64,000 nt of DNA, taken from contig JAKFUS010000033.1 of NCBI GenBank assembly GCA_021732605.1, forward strand, positions 1 to 64,000, written 5' to 3'. Shown here piece after piece: positions 51,850-60,069 of the stretch (position 1 is the stretch's first letter; every line of letters starts with the position of its first letter). The notes below the pieces were generated by a model. That model had not been told where the DNA came from. It did not search any database and saw only the letters and a program-made list of their open reading frames with translations. The position numbers and the translations under genes were made by a program. The stretch comes from Betaproteobacteria bacterium. GTDB lineage: Bacteria > Pseudomonadota > Gammaproteobacteria > Burkholderiales > SG8-41.

Positions 51850-51874
51850 GGTGCGCAAAGCAATTTTGTGCACC
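51850..51874. promoter_or_regulatory. Palindrome upstream of the nas promoter
   Basis: GGTGCGCAAAG, three bases, then TTTTGTGCACC, complementary at 9 of 11 positions. It is about 100-125 bases upstream of the sigma-54 site, in the usual enhancer zone. The half-site spacing does not fit the NtrC consensus (TGCAC N7 GTGCA), so the binding factor is uncertain. It also follows nasT and might end its transcript weakly. Confidence 0.35.
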
Positions 51875-51920
51875 GCAATAGAGCGTATCCCAAGCATTGC
51901 CCTCAAATGCATTATCATAA

Positions 51921-51950
51921 AATTTATTAATTTAAATCAAATACTTATAT
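51921..51950 (+). promoter_or_regulatory. IHF-like intergenic motif, copy 6
   Basis: AAATCAAATACTTATA within an AT-rich tract fits WATCAANNNNTTR exactly. It lies about 30 bases upstream of the sigma-54 -24 element and downstream of the palindrome, the standard place for IHF to bend DNA and bring an activator to sigma-54 polymerase. Confidence 0.6.
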
Positions 51951-51975
51951 GAATTAACGCACGGCCAGCCCGGCA

Positions 51976-51990
51976 TGGCATGGCGATTGC
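51976..51990 (+). promoter_or_regulatory. Sigma-54 promoter of the nitrate operon
   Basis: TGGCATGGCGATTGC matches the sigma-54 consensus (TGGCACG N4 TTGC) at all but one fixed position (T for C at position 6), with GG and GC at the correct distance. Transcription would begin near 52002, giving a leader of about 119 bases before nrtA. Nitrogen control by NtrC is the family norm. Confidence 0.7.
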
Positions 51991-52008
51991 GTTAATGGTT
52001 GGCAGTAT

Positions 52009-52026
52009 CCGGCCAACGACGGTCGG
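52009..52026 (+). promoter_or_regulatory. ANTAR-type RNA stem-loop in the nas leader
   Basis: CCGGCC (52009-52014) and GGTCGG (52021-52026) pair as six base pairs, one of them G-U, around the hexaloop AACGAC. The loop has A at position 1 and G at position 4, the signature recognised by ANTAR proteins. It precedes the intrinsic terminator, as in the Klebsiella nasF leader. Confidence 0.65.
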
Positions 52027-52035
52027 TTTCACAAC

Positions 52036-52087
52036 AAAGGCGTTGGAGCAGGTGCGCAGCATGCGCGCGGCTTCACCGCCTTTTTTT
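52036..52087 (+). terminator. Leader terminator (attenuator) before nrtA
   Basis: A long hairpin with nested pairs AAAGGCG/CGCCTTT, GGAGC/GCTTC and GTGCGC/GCGCGC is followed by seven T residues (52081-52087). It lies 33 bases before the nrtA start, inside the operon leader. In the absence of antitermination it should stop transcription of the whole operon. Confidence 0.88.
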
Positions 52088-52120
52088 ATTGCCGGACTGA
52101 AACCCGTATGGAGAGCTTGA

Positions 52121-53377
52121 ATGAATGAAAAACCGACCCGCAAAGTGCAACGCCGCACGTTCCTCAAACAAGCCGGCGCGGCAGCCCTGATGAGTCTGGT
52201 TCCCGAAGCGGTGCGCACCGGCGCCTGGGCCGCGGGCTCGGATGCCCCGGAAAAAACCGAAGTCAAAATCGGCTTCATTCCGCTGACTGACTGCGCGTCA
52301 GTGGTGATGGCCTCGGTGCTGGGTTTCGACAAAAAATACGGCATCAAGATCACGCCGACCAAGGAAGCGTCCTGGGCCAGCGTACGCGACAAGCTGATCA
52401 ACGGCGATATCGATGCGGCACATGTGCTCTACGGCCTGATCTATGGCGTGCATCTGGGCGTCAGCGGCCCGAAAAAAGACATGGCCATGCTGATGACGCT
52501 GAACAACAACGGCCAGGCCATCACACTGTCGAAAAAACTGGCGGACGCCGGCGCCACCGATGGCGCCTCACTCGCCAGCGTGATCAAAAAAGACAAACGC
52601 GACCACACCTTTGCCCAGACCTTCCCCACCGGCACCCACGCCATGTGGCTCTATTACTGGTTGGCTGCTGCCGGCATCAATCCCTTTAAAGATGTCAAAA
52701 ACATCACCGTACCGCCACCGCAGATGGTCGCCAACATGCGCGTCGGCAACATGGATGGCTTCTGCGTCGGTGAGCCCTGGAATCACCGGGCGATCGCCGA
52801 CGGCATCGGCGTCACTGCGGTCACCACCCAGGACATCTGGAAAGACCATCCGGAAAAAGTGCTGGGCACCACTGGCGAATTTGTGCAGAAATATCCGAAC
52901 ACCGCGCGCGCAATGATCATGGCGGTGCTCGAAGCCAGCCGCTGGATCGACGCTTCGCTGTCGAATCGACTGAAAATGGCGGAAACCGTCGCCAACACCG
53001 CCTACGTCAACACCTCCGTAGACGTCATCAACCAGCGCATCCTTGGCCGTTACCAGAATGGCATGGGCAAGACCTGGGACGATCCCAATCACATGAAATT
53101 CTTCAACGACGGTGCAGTGAACTTCCCGTACCTGTCCGACGGCATGTGGTTCCTGACCCAGCATCGCCGCTGGGGCCTGCTCAAAACAGATCCGGATTAC
53201 CTCGCGGTGGCCAAACAGATCAATCGGATCGAACTCTACAAACAGGCCGCATCACAGTTGAAGATCAGCGTGCCGAAGGACGCCATGCGCACATCGAAGC
53301 TGATCGATGGCGTGGTCTGGGACGGCAAGGATCCGAAAAAATACGCCCTCGGCTTCCCGGTCAATACGGCAGTCTGA
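52121..53377 (+). CDS. nrtA: Nitrate ABC transporter substrate-binding protein (NrtA), Tat-exported
   Basis: A 418-residue receptor of the NrtA/CmpA family. The twin-arginine signal is VQRRTFLKQAG, cut near GAWA. The mature part has EVKIGFIPLTDCASVVMASV, AHVLYGLIYGVHLGVSGPKKD, PTGTHAMWLYYWLAAAGIN, DGFCVGEPWNHRAIADGIG and FTVGEF-like later motifs. It binds nitrate or nitrite for NrtBD. It is the first gene behind the attenuated leader. Confidence 0.93.
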   Translation: MNEKPTRKVQRRTFLKQAGAAALMSLVPEAVRTGAWAAGSDAPEKTEVKIGFIPLTDCASVVMASVLGFDKKYGIKITPTKEASWASVRDKLINGDIDAAHVLYGLIYGVHLGVSGPKKDMAMLMTLNNNGQAITLSKKLADAGATDGASLASVIKKDKRDHTFAQTFPTGTHAMWLYYWLAAAGINPFKDVKNITVPPPQMVANMRVGNMDGFCVGEPWNHRAIADGIGVTAVTTQDIWKDHPEKVLGTTGEFVQKYPNTARAMIMAVLEASRWIDASLSNRLKMAETVANTAYVNTSVDVINQRILGRYQNGMGKTWDDPNHMKFFNDGAVNFPYLSDGMWFLTQHRRWGLLKTDPDYLAVAKQINRIELYKQAASQLKISVPKDAMRTSKLIDGVVWDGKDPKKYALGFPVNTAV

Positions 53378-53395
53378 AAGTAAAGGAGCCCGACC

Positions 53396-54310
53396 ATGAT
53401 CCCTGCACCCAGCCCCACCATCCCCGTCACCGCCGAACCCGCACCCGCGGGTCGCGCCATAGCGACAGTGGTTGCCCACACGGCAGCGCCAACACGCAAT
53501 GCCGCGACCGAGCAAGCAGCGGCCAACCTGCGTATCGCAGTACGGCGGCGCGGCGAAATCGCCGCACGCGTGGCGGCGCCCTTGCTCGGGTTGGTGGTGT
53601 TCCTGACCATCTGGGCCGCCATTGCACAAATGGGCACGATCCCCGGCCCGGCCAAAACCTGGGAAGCAGCGAAAGTGGTGTTCAGCGATCCGTTCTACAA
53701 AAACGGCCCCAATGATCAGGGCATTGCCTGGAAAATCGGCGGTTCACTGTCGCGCGTCGGCATCGGCTTCGGCCTTGCCGCGCTGGTCGGCATCCCGCTC
53801 GGATTCATGATCGGGCGCTTCCTGTTCCTGCGCAATATGTTCGAACCGGTGATCAGCCTGCTGCGCCCGGTGTCGCCACTGGCCTGGCTGCCGATCGGGC
53901 TGCTGGTGTTCAAGGGCGCAGATCCCGCGGCAATCTGGACGATATTTATTTCCAGCATCTGGCCGATGGTGATCAACACCGCCGTCGGCGTACAGCGCAT
54001 CCCGCAGGATTACCTCAACGTCGCACGCGTTCTGAAACTGTCGGAATGGAAGGTATTCAGCAAGATCCTGTTCCCCGCCGTGCTGCCGTACATGCTGACC
54101 GGTGTGCGGCTGTCGATCGGCATCGCCTGGCTGGTCATCGTCGCCGCGGAAATGCTTACCGGCGGCGTCGGCATCGGCTTCTGGGTATGGGACGAATGGA
54201 ACAACCTGAAAGTCGAAAACATCATCATTGCGATTTTTGTCATCGGCGTCATCGGCCTGCTGCTGGAGTACAGCCTGCTGCTGCTGGCCAAACGCTGGCA
54301 GTACGACTAA
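53396..54310 (+). CDS. nrtB: Nitrate ABC transporter permease (NrtB)
   Basis: A 304-residue membrane protein with about six transmembrane helices following a 60-residue cytoplasmic N-terminus. It has ISLLRPVSPLAWLPIGLLVF, NTAVGVQRIPQDYLNVARVL and the ABC-contact helix ILFPAVLPYMLTGVRLSIGIA (split by one base of overlap with strand). The AGGAG ribosome site lies 8 bases upstream. It partners NrtA and NrtD. Confidence 0.94.
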   Translation: MIPAPSPTIPVTAEPAPAGRAIATVVAHTAAPTRNAATEQAAANLRIAVRRRGEIAARVAAPLLGLVVFLTIWAAIAQMGTIPGPAKTWEAAKVVFSDPFYKNGPNDQGIAWKIGGSLSRVGIGFGLAALVGIPLGFMIGRFLFLRNMFEPVISLLRPVSPLAWLPIGLLVFKGADPAAIWTIFISSIWPMVINTAVGVQRIPQDYLNVARVLKLSEWKVFSKILFPAVLPYMLTGVRLSIGIAWLVIVAAEMLTGGVGIGFWVWDEWNNLKVENIIIAIFVIGVIGLLLEYSLLLLAKRWQYD

Positions 54311-54343
54311 CACAGCGCTGACGACAAGAACAAGGAGACAAAC

Positions 54344-55132
54344 ATGGACCGTTATCTGAACATCGAACAGGCCGGCATGATTTTCGAAACCCGCAACGGC
54401 GCTTTCACTGCGCTGCGCGACATCAACCTGACCATCCAGAAAGGTGAATTCGTCACGCTGATCGGTCACTCCGGCTGCGGCAAATCAACGCTGCTCAACC
54501 TGATCGCAGGGCTGACCACACCGACCACCGGCTACCTGTTTTTGTCGGAACGCCAGATCGTCGGCCCCGGCCCCGACCGCGGTGTGGTGTTCCAGAACCA
54601 CTCGCTGCTGCCCTGGCTGACCTGCTTCGACAACATCCACCTTGCCGTCGAACGCGTGTTCGCCGAGACCGAATCCAAGGCGCAGCTCCGAGAACGCACG
54701 CAGCGCGCACTGGAACTGGTCGGCCTCGCCACCGCCGCGGAAAAACGCCCGCATGAAATCTCCGGCGGCATGAAACAGCGCGTCGGCATCGCCCGCGCAC
54801 TGGCGATGGAACCCAAGGTCCTGCTGATGGACGAACCCTTCGGCGCGCTCGACGCGCTGACCCGCGCGCGGCTGCAGGACGAGCTGATGCGCATTGTCAC
54901 CGCCACCGGCAGCACCGTGGTGATGGTCACCCATGACGTCGACGAAGCCGTACTGCTCGCCGACCGCGTGGTGATGATGACCAACGGTCCGGCCGCGACC
55001 ATCGGTGAAATTCTTCACGTCGACCTGCCGCGTCCGCGCGAACGTCTGGCGATGGCGAGCAATCCGCAATACCTGGCGGCGCGCAAGGCGGTGCTCGAAT
55101 TCCTGTATCAAAAGCAGTTGAAAGCAGCGTAA
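54344..55132 (+). CDS. nrtD: Nitrate ABC transporter ATP-binding protein (NrtD)
   Basis: A 262-residue ABC ATPase. Walker A is GHSGCGKST, the signature EISGGMKQRVGIARAL, Walker B VLLMDEPFGALDALTR, and the switch histidine is in VMVTHDVDEAVLLADRV. CAAGGAG precedes the ATG. Only one ATPase is encoded, so a homodimer is expected, in contrast to NrtCD of cyanobacteria. Confidence 0.94.
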   Translation: MDRYLNIEQAGMIFETRNGAFTALRDINLTIQKGEFVTLIGHSGCGKSTLLNLIAGLTTPTTGYLFLSERQIVGPGPDRGVVFQNHSLLPWLTCFDNIHLAVERVFAETESKAQLRERTQRALELVGLATAAEKRPHEISGGMKQRVGIARALAMEPKVLLMDEPFGALDALTRARLQDELMRIVTATGSTVVMVTHDVDEAVLLADRVVMMTNGPAATIGEILHVDLPRPRERLAMASNPQYLAARKAVLEFLYQKQLKAA

Positions 55133-55169
55133 CAGGCGAACGTGATGCGACCCGCTGAATCAGTAAAAT

Positions 55170-56414
55170 ATGAATAAAAACAATAAGTTAAAACTAGTGT
55201 GCGTCGGCAATGGCATGGCCGGCATACGCGCCCTGGAGGAGTTGCTGAAACTCGCCCCTGATCTTTATGACATCACGGTATTTGGTGCCGAGCCGCACCC
55301 GAATTACAACCGCATCATGCTGTCACCGGTGCTCGCCGGCGAACAAACGCTCAATGAGATCGTGCTCAACGATCTTGACTGGTACGCACAACACAACATC
55401 CAGTTGCACCTCGGCAAAAAAATCACCGCCATCGACCGTATCAAACGCGTCGTTCATACCGAAGACGGCACCAGCGCAAAATACGACCGCCTGCTGCTGG
55501 CCACTGGATCGAATCCCATCCTGCTGCCGATTCCCGGCATGACACTGCCTGGCGTGCTGACTTATCGCGACATTGCCGACACCGAAGGCATGATTGCCGC
55601 CACCGGACAGTACAAAAAAGCGCTGGTCATCGGCGGCGGCCTGCTCGGCCTCGAAGCCGCCAACGGTCTGAAGCTGCGCGGCATGGACGTCACCGTAGTG
55701 CATCTCGCTGATTGGCTGATGGAACGCCAGCTCGACCGCACTGCCTCCAAACTGCTGCAAGCTACACTGGAAAAAAAGGGCCTCCAGTTCCGCCTTGCCA
55801 CGCAGACTGCCGAACTCGTTGCCGGCACAGTCGGAAAAATGAGCGGCCGCGTTGCCGCCGTACGCTTCAAGGATGGCAGCAGCGTCGCCGCAGAACTGGT
55901 GGTGGTCGCCATCGGCATCCGTCCCAATATCGAACTCGCGGAAAAGGCCGGCCTCTACTGCTCATTTGCCAAACCCGGGGGCATCGTCGTCAGCGACACG
56001 ATGCAAACCTACGATCCGCGCATCTACGCCGTCGGTGAATGCGCCAACCACCGCGGCATCGCCTACGGCCTGGTCGCTCCGCTGTTCGACATGGCCAAGG
56101 TCTGCGCCAACCACCTCGCGGGCCATGGCATCGGCCGTTACACCGGCTCGATGATCTCGACCAAACTCAAGGTCACCGGCATCGAACTGTTCAGCGCCGG
56201 GGATTTCCAGGGCAGCGAGGGCAGCGAAGACATCACGCTGTCGGATCCGGTGCGCGGCGTCTACAAAAAACTGGTGATCAAAGACGACAAGCTGATCGGC
56301 AGCGTGCTCTACGGCGACACCGTCGACGGCGCGTATTACTTCAGGTTGCTGACAGAAGGCAGCAAGGTCGGCGGTATCCGCGACCAGCTGATGTTCGGTG
56401 AGACGAGATGCTGA
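55170..56414 (+). CDS. FAD/NAD(P)-dependent oxidoreductase of nitrate assimilation
   Basis: A 414-residue flavoprotein that resembles the N-terminal half of NirB. It has LVCVGNGMAGIRALEELL, YDRLLLATGSNPILLPIPG, KALVIGGGLLGLEAANGLK and ends GGIRDQLMFGE, the NirB-like junction. It lacks iron-sulfur and siroheme regions. It probably carries electrons from NAD(P)H to the assimilatory nitrate reductase encoded next. The gene follows nrtD by 37 bases. Confidence 0.88.
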   Translation: MNKNNKLKLVCVGNGMAGIRALEELLKLAPDLYDITVFGAEPHPNYNRIMLSPVLAGEQTLNEIVLNDLDWYAQHNIQLHLGKKITAIDRIKRVVHTEDGTSAKYDRLLLATGSNPILLPIPGMTLPGVLTYRDIADTEGMIAATGQYKKALVIGGGLLGLEAANGLKLRGMDVTVVHLADWLMERQLDRTASKLLQATLEKKGLQFRLATQTAELVAGTVGKMSGRVAAVRFKDGSSVAAELVVVAIGIRPNIELAEKAGLYCSFAKPGGIVVSDTMQTYDPRIYAVGECANHRGIAYGLVAPLFDMAKVCANHLAGHGIGRYTGSMISTKLKVTGIELFSAGDFQGSEGSEDITLSDPVRGVYKKLVIKDDKLIGSVLYGDTVDGAYYFRLLTEGSKVGGIRDQLMFGETRC

Positions 56415-56438
56415 GAACGCAAAAAAATCAAGGATCCT

Positions 56439-56554
56439 CCCTCATCCCAACCCTTCTCCCGAAGGGAGAAGGGCTTTTCATCCCTCTCCCTCCGGGAGAG
56501 GGACCGAGGGTGAGGGAAATTTTTACCGCGGCGAAAGTCATTTCGTCGGGCGCT
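56439..56554. mobile_element. Inverted, degraded copy of the MITE-like element
   Basis: The 78-base core 56439-56516 starts CCCTCATCCCAACCCTTC and ends GACCGAGGGTGAGGG. It is the reverse complement, with differences, of the core at 6591-6668. It is followed by TCATTTCGTCGGGCGCT (56538-56554), which differs from the 6676 terminal repeat at three positions. The left terminal repeat is decayed. It fills the gap between the flavoprotein and nasA genes, ending ten bases before the nasA ATG. Confidence 0.6.
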
Positions 56555-56564
56555 CACGATAACC

Positions 56565-59279
56565 ATGTCTGAAGTTCACTCCACCTGTTGTTATTGCGGC
56601 GTCGGCTGTGGCGTTATCATCGACCGCCGCGACGGCCGTATCACCGGTGTGCGCGGTGACCCGAAACATCCCGCCAACTTCGGCAAGTTGTGCAGCAAGG
56701 GCCAGACCCTGCATGAAACCGTCGGCGGCCACGGCCGCGCGCTGTTTCCCGAACTGCGACTGAACCGCAACGCGCCGCGTGCCCGCGTATCCTGGGATGC
56801 CGCGCTGGACCATGTCGCAGAAAAGTTTGCCGACACCATCAAAAAGTACGGCCCGGATTCGGTGGCGTTCTATATCTCGGGCCAGTTGCTGACCGAAGAC
56901 TATTACGCGTTCAACAAACTGGCGCGCGCGCTGGTCGGCACCAACAACGTCGATTCCAATTCGCGGCTGTGCATGTCCTCCGCTGTTGCCGGTTACAAGG
57001 CGACGCTGGGCGCCGATGCCCCGCCGACCTGTTACGAGGACATCGACCACGCCGACTGCATCGTGATCGCTGGCTCGAATGCGGCCTGGGCGCATCCGGT
57101 GCTGTTCCGCCGCATCGAAGACGCGAAGACCAAAAACCCTGATTTGAAAATCATCGTCATCGACCCGCGTCGCACCGCGACTGCGGAAATCGCCGACCTG
57201 CACCTCGCCATCCAGCCCGGCACCGATGTCGTGCTGTTCCACGGCATGCTGAACGCCCTGCTCTGGGAAAACCTGACCAATACCGCGTACATCGAAGCGC
57301 ATACCCAGGGTTATGACGCACTGAAAACGCTGGTACGCGAATACTCCCCGGGCTTCGCCGCTGAAGTGTGCGGCATCACCACCGAAGAACTGCTGACCGC
57401 TGCGCGCTGGTTCGGCACCGCCCGCGCTGCGCTGTCGCTGTACTGCATGGGGCTCAACCAGTCCGCGTCCGGCGCCGACAAAAACGCCGCGCTGATCAAT
57501 CTGCACCTCGCCACCGGCCACATCGGCCGCCCCGGCGCAGGACCGTTCTCGCTGACCGGCCAGCCCAATGCCATGGGCGGCCGCGAAACCGGCGCCATGG
57601 CCAACCTGCTGATCGGCCACCGCGACATCAATGATGGCGCTGACCGCGCCGAAGTCGCGAAGCTGTGGGATGTGCCGTCGATTCCGTCGCATCCCGGAAA
57701 AACCGCGGTCGAAATGTTTGCCGCCATCGCACGCGGCGAGATCAAGGCGGTGTGGATTGCCTGCACCAACCCCGCGCAATCGCTCCCCGGGCAGAACGCC
57801 GTGCGCGCTGCGCTGATGACCGCCGAACTGGTGGTGCTGCAGGAAACCTATGCCGACACCGAAACCGCGCCCTACGCCGACGTGTTGCTGCCGGCCGCGG
57901 GCTGGGGTGAAAAAGAAGGCACAGTGACCAATTCCGAGCGGCGCATTTCACGCGTGCGCGCCGCCGTGGACGCACCCGGCGAAGCACTGCCTGACTGGCG
58001 CATCGTCTGCGATTTCGCGATGCTGCTCGAACGCAAACTGCATGGCCGTGCCTCGGCGCGGTTTGCCTTCGACAATCCGCGGCAAATTTTCAACGAGTAC
58101 CGCGAAATGACCCGCGGCCGCAACACCGACATCACCGGCCTCGGTTATGCCACGCTGGATGCCAAGGGTCCGCAGCAGTGGCCTTACGCCATCGGCGCAC
58201 GGGAAGGCAAAAAACGCCTTTATGAGAACGGTGTATTCCCGATCAGCGGCGGGCGGGCGCGTTTCGCCGCAGTGCCGTACAAGCCGGTCGCCGAAAACAT
58301 CGATGCACGGTTCCCGTTCCGGCTCAACACCGGCCGCCTGCGCGACCAGTGGCACGGCATGACGCGCAGCGGCCGCGTCGCGCGGCTGTGGGGCCACGCG
58401 CCGGAACCGGCCGCCACGCTGAATCCGGCGGACCTCGTGCGGCGCGGACTGGTTGCCGGAGATATCGTGCGCCTCGAATCACGGCGCGGCGCCTTGAACG
58501 TGATCGCCGCCGCCAATCCCGGCGTTGCACCCGGCCAGGTGTTCCTGCCCATGCACTGGGGCAGCCGTTATCTGTCGGGCGCCGGCATCAATGCACTGAC
58601 CCTGCCGGTCATCGATCCCAAATCGTTCCAGCCCGAACTTAAACACTGCGCGATCAAGGTCAGCAAAGCTTTATTGCCATGGCGGCTGATCGCCTTCGGC
58701 ACGCCGCGCGACGGTGATGCACTGGCGCAACTCGCCCGCGTGCAGGCATGGCTGCCGGAATTTGAATTCGCTTCCTGCGCGCTGACCCCGGATGCCGGCG
58801 GCGTGCTGCTGCGCGCTGCTGCAAGCAGCGCACCGGCGGCCGATGTCCTTGCAGCCATCCATGCGCTGTTCGAACTCGACAGCGAGGATGTGCTGCGTTA
58901 TGCCGACCCGACCCGCGGCAATACCCGCTGCGTTCGCGTCGATGGCGAACGTGTGGTTGCGGTCTGCCTGTCCGGCGACGGCAGCAGTGAATCCTGGCTG
59001 CGCGAATTCCATGCCCAGGGCCTGCCCGCCGCCGCGCTCGGTTCACTGCTGCTGGCGCCCAGCGCCAAGGCACCTTCCGGCGCCACATCGCGCGGCCGCA
59101 TCATCTGCAGCTGTCACGGCGTCGGCGAAACCGCCATCGTCGCCGCATTGCAGGGCGCCGCCGGCGACGCCACCGCCCGGCTCGGCTCGGCACAGCAACA
59201 ACTGTTATGTGGCACGCAATGCGGCTCCTGCCTGCCCGAATTGCGCAAACTCGCTGCGGCTGCGGTCAGCGCCGCATGA
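56565..59279 (+). CDS. nasA: Assimilatory nitrate reductase catalytic subunit
   Basis: A 904-residue molybdopterin enzyme. A [4Fe-4S] site at the N-terminus has C8, C11, C15 and C43. Further motifs are SNSRLCMSSAVAGYKATLG, VIAGSNAAWAHPVLFRRI and TGHIGRPGAGPFSLTGQPNA. A C-terminal BFD-like [2Fe-2S] domain (about 843-900) has IICSCHGVGETAIV and LLCGTQCGSCLPEL. It reduces nitrate to nitrite in the cytoplasm, probably with electrons from the preceding flavoprotein. The BFD domain should mediate that transfer. Confidence 0.95.
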   Translation: MSEVHSTCCYCGVGCGVIIDRRDGRITGVRGDPKHPANFGKLCSKGQTLHETVGGHGRALFPELRLNRNAPRARVSWDAALDHVAEKFADTIKKYGPDSVAFYISGQLLTEDYYAFNKLARALVGTNNVDSNSRLCMSSAVAGYKATLGADAPPTCYEDIDHADCIVIAGSNAAWAHPVLFRRIEDAKTKNPDLKIIVIDPRRTATAEIADLHLAIQPGTDVVLFHGMLNALLWENLTNTAYIEAHTQGYDALKTLVREYSPGFAAEVCGITTEELLTAARWFGTARAALSLYCMGLNQSASGADKNAALINLHLATGHIGRPGAGPFSLTGQPNAMGGRETGAMANLLIGHRDINDGADRAEVAKLWDVPSIPSHPGKTAVEMFAAIARGEIKAVWIACTNPAQSLPGQNAVRAALMTAELVVLQETYADTETAPYADVLLPAAGWGEKEGTVTNSERRISRVRAAVDAPGEALPDWRIVCDFAMLLERKLHGRASARFAFDNPRQIFNEYREMTRGRNTDITGLGYATLDAKGPQQWPYAIGAREGKKRLYENGVFPISGGRARFAAVPYKPVAENIDARFPFRLNTGRLRDQWHGMTRSGRVARLWGHAPEPAATLNPADLVRRGLVAGDIVRLESRRGALNVIAAANPGVAPGQVFLPMHWGSRYLSGAGINALTLPVIDPKSFQPELKHCAIKVSKALLPWRLIAFGTPRDGDALAQLARVQAWLPEFEFASCALTPDAGGVLLRAAASSAPAADVLAAIHALFELDSEDVLRYADPTRGNTRCVRVDGERVVAVCLSGDGSSESWLREFHAQGLPAAALGSLLLAPSAKAPSGATSRGRIICSCHGVGETAIVAALQGAAGDATARLGSAQQQLLCGTQCGSCLPELRKLAAAAVSAA

Positions 59280-59296
59280 CCAGGGACATCACGCCC

Positions 59297-60061
59297 ATGA
59301 AATCAAAGAATCTTCCCGGAAAAGTCTGGCTGGTCGGCGCAGGTCCCGGCGACCCGGAACTGCTGACACTCAAAGCCGTACGCGTACTGGCCAGCGCCGA
59401 TGTCGTGCTGGTCGATGACCTGGTGGACCAGCGCATCCTGGCGCAGGCAAATCCTTCTGCACACATCGTACAAGTCGGCAAACGCGGCGGCTGCCGCTCG
59501 ACATCACAGGCCTTCATCGAAAAACTGATGATTCGCCTGGCACGGCGCGGTTCGGTGGTGGTGCGCCTGAAAGGCGGCGACCCCTTTGTCTTCGGTCGCG
59601 GCGGCGAAGAAGCGAAAGCGCTGGCCAAAGCGCAGATTCCTTTTGATGTCGTCAACGGCATTACCGCCGGCATCGCCGTGCCGGCAGCGATCGGCATTCC
59701 CGTCACACATCGTGAACTGGCCCATGGCGTCACCTTCATCACCGGGCACGCCCGCGACGGCGCAGAGCCTGACTGGGCCGGACTGCGCGCCGGCGGCACC
59801 ACGCTGGTGATCTACATGGGCATGCGGCGTGTCGATACCATCGTTAAAGGCATGCTGGCCGCGGGATATCCGGCCGACATGCCCGCCTGCGCCATCCAGA
59901 ACGGCACGCTTGAAACGCAGGCGACAGTCGTATGCACACTCTCCACCTTGTCACTGCGCATTAGCGAAGCCGGCCTCGGCAGTCCGGGCATGCTGATCAT
60001 CGGCGATGTCGTCAGACTGGCCAATGTCACCGCACTCTCTTCCCAGCAACGAGCCGCCTGA
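59297..60061 (+). CDS. cobA: Uroporphyrinogen-III C-methyltransferase
   Basis: A 254-residue SUMT. It has VGAGPGDPELLTLKAVR, GKRGGCRSTSQAFIEKLM, VVRLKGGDPFVFGRGGEE and PVTHRELAHGVTFITGH. It adds two methyl groups to uroporphyrinogen III to make precorrin-2, precursor of the siroheme that NirB needs. The ATG at 59297 has AGGGA upstream; an alternative ATG at 59276 overlaps the nasA stop (ATGA) and would add seven residues. Co-transcription with nasA and nirB is clear. Confidence 0.93.
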   Translation: MKSKNLPGKVWLVGAGPGDPELLTLKAVRVLASADVVLVDDLVDQRILAQANPSAHIVQVGKRGGCRSTSQAFIEKLMIRLARRGSVVVRLKGGDPFVFGRGGEEAKALAKAQIPFDVVNGITAGIAVPAAIGIPVTHRELAHGVTFITGHARDGAEPDWAGLRAGGTTLVIYMGMRRVDTIVKGMLAAGYPADMPACAIQNGTLETQATVVCTLSTLSLRISEAGLGSPGMLIIGDVVRLANVTALSSQQRAA

Positions 60062-60069
60062 GCCTCCCC

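Noticed and set aside
51852-51872. Canonical NtrC binding site
   Set aside because: The half-sites TGCGC and GTGCA are separated by 11 bases rather than the 7 of the NtrC consensus.
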